Shown here piece after piece: positions 43,960-55,066 of a stretch of DNA of 64,000 bases (positions are counted from its first letter, which is position 1; each line of letters opens with the position of its first letter). The notes beneath the pieces were generated by a model. It made no database searches. It had not been told where the DNA came from and saw only the letters and a program-made list of their open reading frames with translations. This DNA comes from PALSA-612 sp963765295. GTDB lineage: Bacteria; Actinomycetota; Thermoleophilia; Gaiellales; Gaiellaceae. The translations under genes were made by a program, and so were the position numbers. The stretch lies in NCBI GenBank assembly GCA_963765295.1, contig CAVXVO010000004.1, forward strand, positions 124,001-188,000. Direction: 5' to 3'.

Positions 43960-46900
43960 TCATAGTTCCTGCGCGTCCTCCACGAAGCGACAGAGCGCGT
44001 TCGCGAGCCGCATCTGCGGCGATCGTGCGGCAGTTGACCTCGAGCAGGCGCGGGCGAGCAGACGAGGTAGGCGAGGCAGCGCGCCCGCGAGATCGCGACG
44101 TTGAGCCGGTTTCGCGAGAGCAGGAACTCGAGCCCGCGCGGGACGTCCTCGCCGCTCGAGGTCGCCATCGAGTAGAGGACGACGTCGGCCTCCTGCCCCT
44201 GGAACTTGTCGACCGTGCCGACGCGCGACGCGCGTCGGGCAGCGCGCTCGCGCAGCAGGTTCACCTGCGCGTTGTAGGGCGCGACGACCATGATCTCCGT
44301 CGCCGGCGACGCCCGCCGCGAGCAGCCGCTCGACCTCGCGCCGCGACCGCCGCGGCCTCCTCGGCTCCGACTCCTGCCGGCAGCCCGTCGTGCTCGACCG
44401 GCAGGAAGCGGAGCCCGGTCCCGAGCGGCGTCGTCGCGCCTCGGCGCAGCGGGCGTCGGGCCGCAGCCGCCCCTCGTAGAACTCCTCCGAGATGTAGCCG
44501 CAGACGTCCGGGTGCAGCCGGAAGGTGCGCTCGAGGAAGAGCCCGCGGTCGGGCGGGATCGTCGCGTGCGTCGCCGAGCAGGTGCTTGAGCACGGAGGCG
44601 CCGGCGCCGTCCGGGTGCGTGCCCTGGAGCACCTGCGCGAGCTGCTGCGGGTCGCCGACGAGCACGAGGTTCCGCGCCGCACGTGCCCATCGCGAGCGCG
44701 TCGGCGAGCGAGACCTGGCCGGCCTCGTCGATGAAGAGGTAGTCGAGCGCGGCCGTCGAGCTCGTCGCGCGCGAAGAGCCAGGCCGTGCCGCCGACGAGC
44801 GGCGCGTCGCGGCAGTCGTCCGCGCTCGGTGACGTTCTCGATCTGCTCGCCCTCGTAGAACGACTCGGGGTTGCCGGCGCTCGCCTTCTTGACGCCCTGC
44901 GACCGTCGATCCCCGGCCGCCTCGACCTCGTCGAGCAGCTTGTGGATCGCCTTGTGGCTCGTCGAGGCGACGCCGACGCGCTTGCCCTGCGGCGAGCAGG
45001 CGCGCGATCAGCCGGCCCGACGTCCACGTCTTGCCGGAGCCGGGCGGCCCCTGGATCACGAGGTGCCGGCCGTCGAGCGAGAGCACGAGCGCCTCCATCT
45101 CGTCGAGGTCGGTCGTCTGGACGCGGCGCGGTCGAACGGCGTCGCGGCGCAGCACCGACTCGAGCGCCGGGTAGCGGCGGTCGCCCGCGAGCAGCGAGCG
45201 GCCGAGCCGCATCGAGCGCGTCCTCCTGGGCGTCGGTGCGGTACGGGCCGCCCGGGATCAGCGCCCGCGGCAGCGGCACGCTCGTCGAGCGTCGGCCCGC
45301 GCTTGAGCGCGAGCGTCGGCGCGCCTCGCGGTCGAGCTCGACGATCGTCGCCCGCGTGCTTGCCGGTCGCCGGGTCGAACGGCGTCGTGCGCCGACCCGC
45401 AGCTTGTGCTCCTGCGGCGGGAACGTCGAACGCGTGGACGCATCGAGCGCTTCGACCGGCTCGGGCTCGCCGATCGGCTCGAGCAGCCCGATCGAGTCGG
45501 CGTCCTCGACGAGCTCGCTCGGGCGTCATCTCGATCCGGTCGAAGAACGCCCACCAGACCGGCTTGCGCTCGCGGTCGTGGTAGTCGAGCAGCTGCGCGG
45601 CGAGCTCCTCGCCGGCGTCGAGCAGCGCCTCCCGCAGCGCGGCGCGCTCGACCTTCGCGCGGCGGCGTCGGCTTCGGCTCCTCGGGCTCGGGCAGCGGGA
45701 ACGGGCCGAACCGCGCGAGCGCCTCGCCTCGGCGCTCGAGCAGCCAGTCGCGCAGGAGCAGCGTCGCGATGCAGTCCTCCTCGTTGTAGGCGGCGATCTC
45801 GTCGAGGATCGCCTGGTCGCGCGTCTGCGATGTAGCGCTCGTAGCTCGACGATCGAGGTGCCGCCGTCCTTGATCTCCGCGCGGCGCGTCGAAGTCGAGG
45901 AAGGCCTCCATCTCCTTGAGCCCGTAGCCCGGCACGCGAGGCGACGGAGCCCGCCGCGGACGACCTTGTAGCAGGTCGACGAAGACGCCGCGGCGCAGCA
46001 GGTCGTCGACCTCGGCCTCGCGCGTGCCGTAGCGGCCCATCAGCCGCGGAGCGCGGTGATCTCGTAGGCGGCGTAGTGGTAGACGTGCATGTCGGGGTCG
46101 TCGCGCGAGCCGCTCGTGGACGAGGTCGACGAACGCCTCGAACGCGCGCCGCTCGGTCGCGTGGTCGTGCGGCCCAGAGCGGCGTGAAGTCGCCGCTCGG
46201 CGTCGAGGACGCCCCAGAGGTACTCGAGGCTGCCCTCCTCGTCCCAGAACGGGTTGCCCTCGATGTCGAAGAAGAGGTCGCCGGGCGACGGGTCGGGCAG
46301 CAGCGCGAAGCCGGCGCCGGCGCGCGGGTCGAGGAGCTCGTAGACGGGCTCGCCGGTCTCGCGCCGCGGAGAGCTGGAGCCGGCCTGGCCGCGGAGCTTC
46401 TCGAAGGTCTCCGTCGTTGAGGCCCGGCGGGGCCTGCTCGGCCCGCGCGAGCCCGGCGAGCGTCGTGATCCCGGCCGGCCTCGAGCTTCTCGATCTGCGC
46501 GCCGGCAGAGCCCGGCGACCCGGCAGAGGTGGTCGACCTCGTCCCACCAGTGCGTCGCAGAGCGGCAGGAAGTCGCAGACGCCCGCAGTGGTCGCACGGG
46601 TACGGCGTCGGTCGCGCCGCGGGTCGGCGACGAACTCGCTCGAGCCGCGCGCGGACGCGCCGCGCGTAGGCGCCGAACTCGCTGCGGCCGGAAGCTCTGC
46701 CGCTCGCCGGAGCCGAGCAGGACGTGGATGTGCTCCGGCTCGCGCCCCTGCATCCGCGCGAGCTGCTCGGTGTAGAAGCAGAGCTGGAGGATGTAGGCGG
46801 GCTTCGCGTGCCGCGCGAGCTTGGTGTCGAGCGCCTCGTAGGTGCCGTCCGCCTGCCGCATCGAGGAAGTCGGCGACGCCCGCGCCAGCCCGTCGGCGAC

Positions 46901-47213
46901 GAGCACGCCCTGGTAGACGACGTCGACGCCGTCCTGGATCGCCTGTCGCGTCGCCTCCGCCGCGCCGCGAGAAGTCTCCGTCGACGAGCTCGATCTCACG
47001 AACGTCGAGCCCCTCGGCGCGCAGCCGCTCGAGGTAGGCGCGCTCGTGCGCGAGCCCCTTGGCGAAGACGAGCCGCGTCTGCTCGCTCGGGTTCTCGGGC
47101 TTGTCGATCTCCCCCCGGGCGGCCGCCAGCGAGAGGGTGGTCAGGTGCTCACAGGCGAGGTAGCCGGTGAGATCGCTCGGAGAGAGCAGCAGACGACTGT
47201 TCCGGACTTCCAC
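43960..47213 (-). pseudogene. TM0106-family RecB-like nuclease + DNA2/UvrD-type helicase, many frameshifts
   Basis: A single long gene (~1080 codons) whose protein is recoverable only by switching frames at least fifteen times. From GTG 47211-47213: SRLLLSPSDLTGYLACEHLT (nuclease N-terminus), YILQLCFYTEQLARMQGREP, GDLFFDIEGNPFWDEEGSLE (exonuclease DxE motif), AYNEEDCIATLLLRDWLLER. Then the helicase: LVIQGPPGSGKTWTSGRLIA (Walker A), YLFIDEAGQVSLADALAMG (Walker B), VGDPQQLAQVLQGTHPDG, VDKFQGQEADVVLYS, LSRNRLNVAISRARCLAYLV, and a C-terminus RLANALCRFVEDAQEL. Both single-base gains (for example near 46859) and losses (near 46887) occur. Homologues are implicated in DNA repair and defence. It is either heavily decayed or badly sequenced; flanking genes are intact. 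Confidence 0.75.
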
Positions 47214-47289
47214 CGCTCAAGTATCGCGGCGTCCGGCTGTCTCTCTTACCCGGGAGTCGGGGAAGGCGCCGGGCCGAGCGCGTCGCGGG

Positions 47290-47562
47290 TCAGTCCCCCC
47301 AGTCGAACGCCGGCGTTCCCGACCAGAGCTCCTCGGCAGCGGGAAACAGCGGCTCGTGCCCGAGAACCGTCGGGTCCTCCGGCAGCGCCCACTCCTGCGT
47401 CTCCTCCAGCACGGCCGAGGCCGAAACCGAGATCGGAGCCGAGGCCGCCGGCGCGGATCCCGGCTCCTTGTAGTGCTGGAGCGGCATCTCGGCTTCCAGC
47501 AAGCGGTTGCGACGCTGGAGCTCGAGGTGCTCCTTGATCGCCAGGTCGAACGTGTCGTCCAC
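47290..47562 (-). CDS. Hypothetical protein (90 aa)
   Basis: 90 codons from a GTG at 47560-47562 with GAGGAGG close upstream. MDDTFDLAIKEHLELQRRNR is a charged helix that could form a coiled coil, followed by an Ala/Ser-rich linker and an acidic, Trp-containing tail (LWSGTPAFDWGD). No membrane segment. I do not recognise the family. It is divergent from treS across a 231-base gap that contains two hairpins. Confidence 0.65.
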   Translation of the reverse strand: MDDTFDLAIKEHLELQRRNRLLEAEMPLQHYKEPGSAPAASAPISVSASAVLEETQEWALPEDPTVLGHEPLFPAAEELWSGTPAFDWGD

Positions 47563-47632
47563 GGATCCTCCTCTCGACGCGGGCCGCTGCGCACGCTAGG
47601 CGCCGGACCGGACGGACCGTTGCGTTAGAAAG

Positions 47633-47685
47633 CCCCGAAACGGGGAAGAGACGAGGCGAACGGTTTCCCTTCCCCGGAAACCGTT
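47633..47685. promoter_or_regulatory. Two adjacent hairpins in the treS upstream region
   Basis: CCCCG-AAA-CGGGG (47633-47645) and AACGGTTTCC-(7 nt)-GGAAACCGTT (47659-47685, a perfect 10-bp stem). They sit between the divergent 90-aa gene and treS, about 110 bases before the treS start. The second could be an operator palindrome with a spacer or an RNA hairpin. The rest of the 231-base interval shows nothing I can identify. Confidence 0.45.
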
Positions 47686-47793
47686 GTCGTAACTCCTCCC
47701 TTCGTCGCCTCCCAGCCGCCGCCCGCGGTGGAGGCGACGGCGCGCAAGTAAGAATCGTTCGATGCACTCCACTACCCCACTCGACCGGCCCCG

Positions 47794-49442
<1,649 letters not shown>

Positions 49443-49446
<4 letters not shown>

Positions 49447-50775
49447 CGGCGCCGCTGCACCTGGACGAGGCGGCGCTCGTCGAGCACATCCGCGACCGGC
49501 GCTGGTTCGGAGCCAAGACGCGCGAGCTCGTCGGCGCGGGCATCGTCGACGTCGTTCCATTGCGCGAGCTCGACCCGCAGCTCCACGTCGTCCTCGCCGA
49601 AATGCGCTACCCCGAGGGGACGCACGACCTCTACCAGCTCCTGCTCGGACAGGACGACAGGCTGCGTGACGCGCTCGACGACGACTCGTCCGCGCGCGAG
49701 ATCGTGCACCTGATTCGCAGCGGCGCCAGAGCGAGCGGCAGCGACGGGGCGATCGAGTTCAACGCGGTGCCCGGCTTCGCCGCGCTCGGCCGTGAGCTGC
49801 AGGTCGCGCGGCGGATCAAGACCGAGCAGTCGAATACCTCGGTCGTCTTCGGCGACGAGCTGATCCTGAAGGTCTTCCGCCGGCTGGAGCCGGGGCTGAA
49901 CCCGGAGCTCGAGCTGCTGCGATTCCTGACGGAGCACGGGTTCGCGAACTTCCCGGCACTCGGCGGCTGGTACGCGTACATCGGCCGCCCGCTCGAGGCG
50001 ACGCTCGGGATCCTGCAGGCCTTCGTTCCCGCCGCGATCGACGGCTGGGAGCTCGCGCAACGCGAGCTCGAGCGGGCGCCGGACGGCTTCCTGGGGCGGC
50101 TGAGGCGGCTCGGCGAGGTCACCGGTGCGCTGCACACGACGCTCGGATCCGAGCCGTCCGACCCCGCGTTCTGCCCCGAGGAGCCGAGCGGCGAGTCGCT
50201 CGGGCTGCTGACGGCGACGATCGACGACGAGATCGAGACGGTCTTCGCGGAGCTCCCGGCCGAGAAGGAGGCGCTGGCGCCGATTCTCGGCCGTGGCGAG
50301 GACGTTCGTGAGCGCCTGCGTGGCCTCGCGCAGCTCGGCGGGATCGGCAAGGTCATTCGACACCACGGCGACTACCACCTCGGCCAGGTCCTCTCGGCGT
50401 CGGGCGACTGGCTCGTGATCGACTTCGAGGGCGAGCCCGCGCGGCCGCTCGCGGAGCGCCGGCGCAAGCGCTCGCCGCTTCGCGACGTCGCCGGCATGCT
50501 CCGCTCGTTCGCCTACGCGGCGTCTGCGGGGTCGATCCTGCGCGGCGTGGCGGTGCCGGAGGACTGGGAGAGGCGTGCCCGCGAGGAGTTTCTGGGCGGG
50601 TACATGGAGACGATCGACCACGTCGCTCCTGCCTCCGGGCGAGGAGGCGACGGCCCGGCTGCTGTCGATCTTCGAGCTCGAGCGGACGGTCTACGAGCTC
50701 CGCTACGAGCTCGACAACCGGCCGGACTGGATCTCGATCCCGGTCGCCGGTCTCCAGCGCCTGCTCGAACGCTGA
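49443..50775 (+). CDS. mak: Maltokinase, one frameshift near the C-terminus
   Basis: 443 residues after removing one base at about 50620-50628. RDRRWFGAKTRELVGA is the N-terminal cap of maltokinases, EQSNTSVVFGDELILKVFRR the kinase N-lobe with the Lys, IRHHGDYHLGQVLSASGDW the catalytic HGDYHLGQ loop near 300 and VIDFEGEPARPLAERRRKRS the Mg-binding segment. The C-terminal helix ERTVYELRYELDNRPDWISI continues in the shifted frame after LLPPGEEATARLLS. It phosphorylates maltose with ATP. The GTG start overlaps treS by four bases. Confidence 0.92.
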
Positions 50776-50785
50776 GGCCCGGCTC

Positions 50786-51674
50786 CTAGATCGAGCCGGA
50801 GAAGGTGTCGCAGGCGTCCGGCTTGCCCGTGCGGTAGCCGGTCGTGAACCACTTCTGGCGCTGCGCCGACGAGCCGTGGGTCCACGACTCGCGGTTCACG
50901 TGCCCCTGGAGCTCCTGCTGGATGCGGTCGTCCCCGACGGCGGCAGCCGCATCGAGCGCGTCGGCGATGTCGGCTTGCGAGAGCGGGTTCAGGTAGCCGG
51001 TCTCGGCCGCGTGCCGGGCCCAGACGCCGGCGAAGCAGTCGGCCTGGAGCTCGGAGCGCACCGTGTCGCTCGTCGGCCCCGTCTGCGAATGGTCGAGCTT
51101 GTCGAGAACTCCGAGCAGGTCCTGGACGTGATGGCCGTATTCGTGCGCGAGCACGTAAGCCTGCGCGGTCGGCCCGCCCGTCGCGCCGAACCGCGAGCGC
51201 AACTCGTCGAAGAAGCCGAGGTCGATGTACACGTACCTGTCGGCCGGGCAGTAGAAGGGCCCGACGTCGCTCGTCGCCGTTCCGCAGCCCGTGTCGATCT
51301 CGCCCGTGAAGAAGCGCGTCTTCGCCAGCGTGGAGTGCCGGCGAGCTCGCCCTTCCAGTACTTCTGGATGCTGTTGACATAGCCGACGATGCGGCAGTCC
51401 TCGCGCGCGTTCGCATCGGCACCGGTCCGGCAGGCGGCGATCTGCCCCGCGGCCGCGTTCGGCGCGCGACCGGCCGTCAGGTCGTCGAGGTTGGAGAGCC
51501 CGCCGCCGAGACCGCCGCCCCCGCCGAGCACGTTCGTGCCGAACACGAGCGACAGCACGAGCGCGAGGATGACCCCGAGCCCGCAGCGAGGCCGCCGATC
51601 GAGCGGCCGGTGCTGCCGCGCATGTCCTCGACCTGGGAGGGGTCCAGCTTGGCGTCGTCGCGAAAGTCGCTCAC
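50786..51674 (-). CDS. Neutral zinc metallopeptidase (YpfJ/KPN_02809 family), frameshifted
   Basis: About 295 residues in three frame segments. The N-terminus (SDFRDDAKLDPSQVEDMRG, from GTG 51672-51674) precedes a membrane helix (GVILALVLSLVFGTNVLGG), reached by a shift near 51588. A linker follows, then after a second shift near 51340 the catalytic domain: PADRYVYIDLGFFDELRSRF, AYVLAHEYGHHVQDLLGVLD with the HEYGH zinc site, and ELQADCFAGVWARHAAETGY with the third ligand Glu/Asp region. It is predicted to be membrane-anchored with the protease domain outside; its substrate is unknown. Both domains are well conserved, favouring sequence error over decay. Confidence 0.85.
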
Positions 51675-51704
51675 GCCGCGCACGCTAGCCGGTCTCGGCG
51701 CGCG

Positions 51705-53445
51705 CTAGTTCTCGTCCTCGTACAGCTTCTCGCCACGGTGGAGACGCCGGGCGATGTGGAACGTCTGGTTCTGCGCGCGGACGGTCGGCGCGTGGGCGGC
51801 GAGGTAGCGGGCGGCGGCGATCAGGAAGATCCCGTCGCCCGTGAGCGCGAACTGCCGGAAGGCCGCCTCGACGCACTGGATCGTGTGGAAGTCGCGGTCC
51901 TCGCGGAGGAGCGCGGCGCCGAGCGACGCCTGGCAGCCGGCCCGGGTCGCCGCCCGCGGCGAGGTAGCCGGCGACGAGCCCGCCCGCCTCGTTCACCTGC
52001 TGCTGGCGGTCGAGCAGCCCCGGGAGGGACGCGAGCAGCACGTCGGGTCGTCGCCGGCGCCGTCGGGCTCGGGGAGCCGGGCGGCGGGCACGTTGAGGAA
52101 GCGGTCGAGGTAGATGCTCATCGCGGCGTCGAAGATGCCGCGGACGAGCTCGCGCGACGGGCGCTCGGCGGAGCCCCTGGTGCACGGCGTTGGCGAACGT
52201 GAAGGTGTGCAGGGCCGTGTCCCAGTCGCCGAACTCGTTCGACGTGTGGAAGCGGGCGATCCGGACGGCTGCCGCTCTGACCACCGTGGCCGCGACCTCC
52301 TCGGCCGGTGTTCCGACCCGAAACGCCTCCACGAGCGCGTCTGCGATCGCCTGCGGGCTCGTCTCCGAGCAGCACCGTCTCGTCGGGACAGGTCCCGGGG
52401 GACTGTCCCTCGCGACATGGCCCGAAAGGTCGGCCGGCAGCCGGTCGAACGCATCTTCGACGATCGCGACGACGTCGACCGGGTGGCGCCAGGCGTTCGA
52501 CTCCTCCATGCGGTCGGCGACGGCGTACTCGGTGGCCAGGCTGGCGAGCACGCGCTCGGCGAGGTCGCGGTCCCAACCCACGGCGTCGAGTGACTCGAGC
52601 GCCTTGTTGGTGAAGTCGAGGACGTGGCCGGTGCGGATGTAGCGGTGGTCGGTCGCAGCGGCGAACAGCATGCGCGCGAGCTGCCGGTCGTCCGCGCCGG
52701 CGCGCACGGCGGAGACGATGCAGCGCTCGGCGCCGTCGGAGTCGCGCACCTCGACGAACTGGCGGAACCAGCGCGTGAGCACCTCGACGTCGGTCTCGCT
52801 TCCGGGCAGCGGGCGGACGGCGAAGCGCGGCGCCATGCCGGCGCAGTCGAGCGCGACCGCGGACAGGCCCTGGTGGAGCGCGTGCGCCCGGTCGTCCGGG
52901 TCGAGGACGGGGAGCATGTTGGCGAAGCAGCCGTGCATCGTCAGGCCCTGGCCGAAGCCGGGGGCGCGGTAGCGGGAGCCGAACTCGAGCCCGAGCCGGA
53001 ACGGGTCGCCCGGGTCGGCGCCGCCCTCGACGAGCCCGATCACGGACTTCGCGATCACGAGCGGGATGTTCCGCTCCAGCCCGTCGGCGAGCCGGGCCTG
53101 CCGCAGCGCGAGCGGGTCGCCGAGCGGGGCGAGGTCGACCCAGACCTCACCGTCTCGCAATTCGACCGGGAACACGCGCAGCTCGTCGGCCCACTGGTCG
53201 AAGGTGCCGCCGGTCGCGACGTCGAAGCGGGCGTGGTGCCAGTGGCAGGTGAGGATTCCGTCGTGCAGCGTCCCGCGGTGGAGCGGGAAGCCCATGTGCG
53301 GGCAGCGGTTGTCGACGGCGCGGACGCCGTGCCCGTCGGCGAAGAGGGCGAGCGTGTGCCCGTTCACGTGCGCGACGAGCGAGCCGAGGCGGCGGACGTC
53401 GTCGAGTGCGGCGGCGCGCTGGAGGGTGGAGGTCGCGGTAGCCAT
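51705..53445 (-). CDS. Rieske [2Fe-2S] domain protein with large C-terminal domain, frameshifted
   Basis: About 580 residues. The Rieske centre is NRCPHMGFPLHRGTLHDG near 47 and TCHWHHARFDVATGGTFDQW near 66 (Cys-His and Cys-His ligands). The following helical domain is rich in His (FHTSNEFGDWDTALHTFTFA, then NAVHQGL near 400) and may bind a metal or haem; I do not recognise it. Frame changes occur near 52345, just after the repeat at 52381-52420, and again around 52175 and 52040 before ending LYEDEN at 51705. Segments in the alternative frames (ELVRGIFDAAMSIYLDRFLN) read well. It is probably an oxidoreductase, with the Rieske domain as electron carrier. Confidence 0.75.
52381..52420 (-). repeat. 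Dispersed palindromic repeat, copy 4, inside the Rieske gene
   Basis: On the minus strand: CCATGTCGCG, AGGGACAGTCCCCC, GGGACCTGTCCCGACG. The preceding TTTCGGG makes the match to copy 2 longer (CGGGCCATGTCGC). It is translated in the host frame as GHVARDSPPGPVP, between DAFDRLPADLS and the segment that continues DETVLLGDEPQAIADAL one frame over. Confidence 0.8.
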
Positions 53446-53516
53446 GCCGCGAGCTTAGGTGCCCATGCCCCGGAGCGCATCGGCCGCGAGGCCGAACTTC
53501 GCCTCGGCCTTTCGGC

Positions 53517-54143
53517 CTACTCCGCCAGGCCCTGGCGCACCGCGTAGAGCGCGGCCTGCGTACGGTCGGCCAGGTGCAGTTTGGCCAGGATGTTCGAAAC
53601 GTGGGTCTTGACCGTCTTCTCGGAGACGACGAGCTCGCGCGCGATCTGCTTGTTCGACATCCCACGCGCGATCAGGCGCAGCACCTCGAGCTCCCGCTCG
53701 GTCAGACCCGCGGGAGCGGCCCGCTCGCCCGAGACCTCCTGCATCAGCCGCGCCGCAACCGACGGCGCCAATAGCGCCTCGCCGCGGCTCGCCTTGCGCA
53801 CGGCCTCGGCCAGGTCGGCGGGCCGCACGTCCTTGAGCAGGTAGCCCGCGGCGCCTGCCTTGATGGCCGGGAACACCTTCTCGTCGTCGTCGAAGCTCGT
53901 CAGCGCGATCACCTTCGTCGACGGGGCGATCTCCCGGATCCGGCGGATGGCGCCGATGCCGTCCAGCTCGGGCATGACCAGATCCATCAGCACGACGTCG
54001 GGAAGCAGCCGCTCGACGAGCTCGACCGCCTCGACCCCGTTTCCGGCCTCGCCAGCCACCTCCATGTCGTCGAGCGTCTCCAGGTAGGCGCGCAGCCCGT
54101 GGCGGACGAAGGGATGGTCGTCCGCGATCAGGACGGAGATCAC
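53517..54143 (-). CDS. NarL/LuxR-family response regulator
   Basis: 208 residues: a receiver domain (VLIADDHPFVRHGLRAYLET; phospho-acceptor Asp in DVVLMDLVMPELDG near 54; TSFDDDEKV with Thr; Lys in GYLLKDVRPADLAEA) and a LuxR helix-turn-helix (GLTERELEVLRLIARGMSNK then QIARELVVSEKTVKTH). The GTG at 54141-54143 overlaps the REC-cyclase stop by four bases. Together with the histidine kinase two genes upstream it forms a NarL-type two-component system that controls unknown promoters. Confidence 0.95.
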   Translation of the reverse strand: MISVLIADDHPFVRHGLRAYLETLDDMEVAGEAGNGVEAVELVERLLPDVVLMDLVMPELDGIGAIRRIREIAPSTKVIALTSFDDDEKVFPAIKAGAAGYLLKDVRPADLAEAVRKASRGEALLAPSVAARLMQEVSGERAAPAGLTERELEVLRLIARGMSNKQIARELVVSEKTVKTHVSNILAKLHLADRTQAALYAVRQGLAE

Positions 54144-55066
54144 GTCCGCCACTCGACCTCCCACAGCCGGTGCCGCCCCGTGAGCCCGCGGAGATCGTGC
54201 TCGCCGCGGTCCACGAACACGTAGCTCTTCAGGTCGCCGACGAGCGTCCGCGTCACGTCGGAGACGAGGATCTCCCCGCCGCGAGCCTGGCCCGAGACGC
54301 GCGCCGCCAGGTAGACCGTGCGCCCGAAGTAGCGGTCGTCCTCGTCGACGACGTCGCCCGTGTTCAGTCCCACGCGCACGGAGAGCGCGTGGTCGGCGAG
54401 TGCACGCTGGATCTCGCACGCGCATTCGACCGCGGGCCGCGCGCCGGCGAAGGCGAGCATGAACGAGTCGCCCTCCTTCTCGACCTCGATCCCGGAATGC
54501 GTCTCGACGATGCCGCGCACGAGGGTGTCGTGCTCCCGGAAGAGCGCACGGGCCGGCTCGTCGCCAAGCCGCTCGAGCATCTCCGTGGAGCCCTCGATGT
54601 CGGTGAAGACGACGGTGACGGTTCCGGTCGGGCGTGAGCTCGTCCGGACGAGCTCGCGGGTGACGCGCCGCACCGCCTCCTGGGCGAAGACTGGCTCGCC
54701 GCGGTGCACGGCCCGGATCGCCTCGGCCAGCTCCTCGGCGCCGGAGTCCTTGGTCAGATAGCCGTCCGCCCCGGCCCGGAGTGCCGGGATCACGCGCTCG
54801 TCGACGAAGCTCGACAGGAAGAGCACCTTCGTGCCCGGACAGACCTGGCGGACGAGGCGCGTCGCCTCGATCCCGTCCACGTTCGGCATCGACATGTCCA
54901 TGACGACCACGTCCGGCCGGCTGCTCTCGGCGAGCCGTGCCGCCGCGGCGCCGTCCTCCGCCTCGCCCACCACCTCGAGCCCGTCCTGGAGGTCGAGGAA
55001 GAGCCGCAGGCCGCTGCGAACGACCTCGTGGTCGTCAGCGATCAGGACGCGAATGGTGCCCGCCAC
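54140..55066 (-). CDS. Response regulator receiver fused to class III nucleotide cyclase domain
   Basis: 308 residues. Receiver domain at 1-125 (VLIADDHEVVRSGLRLFLDL; Asp in DVVVMDMSMPNVDG; Lys in GYLTKDSGAEELAEAIRAVH), short linker, then a cyclase homology domain at ~145-300. Metal Asp residues are in VFTDIEGSTEML and EKEGDSFMLAF. In the transition-state motif, where active enzymes have Asn-x-x-x-Arg, it reads YLAAR (FGRTVYLAARVSGQARGGEI), so Asn is replaced by Tyr and activity may be low or altered. It overlaps the histidine kinase gene by 32 bases and the NarL regulator by four. It may give a second-messenger or protein-binding output from the same kinase. Confidence 0.92.
   Translation of the reverse strand: MAGTIRVLIADDHEVVRSGLRLFLDLQDGLEVVGEAEDGAAAARLAESSRPDVVVMDMSMPNVDGIEATRLVRQVCPGTKVLFLSSFVDERVIPALRAGADGYLTKDSGAEELAEAIRAVHRGEPVFAQEAVRRVTRELVRTSSRPTGTVTVVFTDIEGSTEMLERLGDEPARALFREHDTLVRGIVETHSGIEVEKEGDSFMLAFAGARPAVECACEIQRALADHALSVRVGLNTGDVVDEDDRYFGRTVYLAARVSGQARGGEILVSDVTRTLVGDLKSYVFVDRGEHDLRGLTGRHRLWEVEWRT

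Noticed and set aside
43960..47213. Insertion sequence or recombination hot spot as cause of the broken frames
   Set aside because: No transposase, terminal repeats or inserted block; the changes are scattered single bases.
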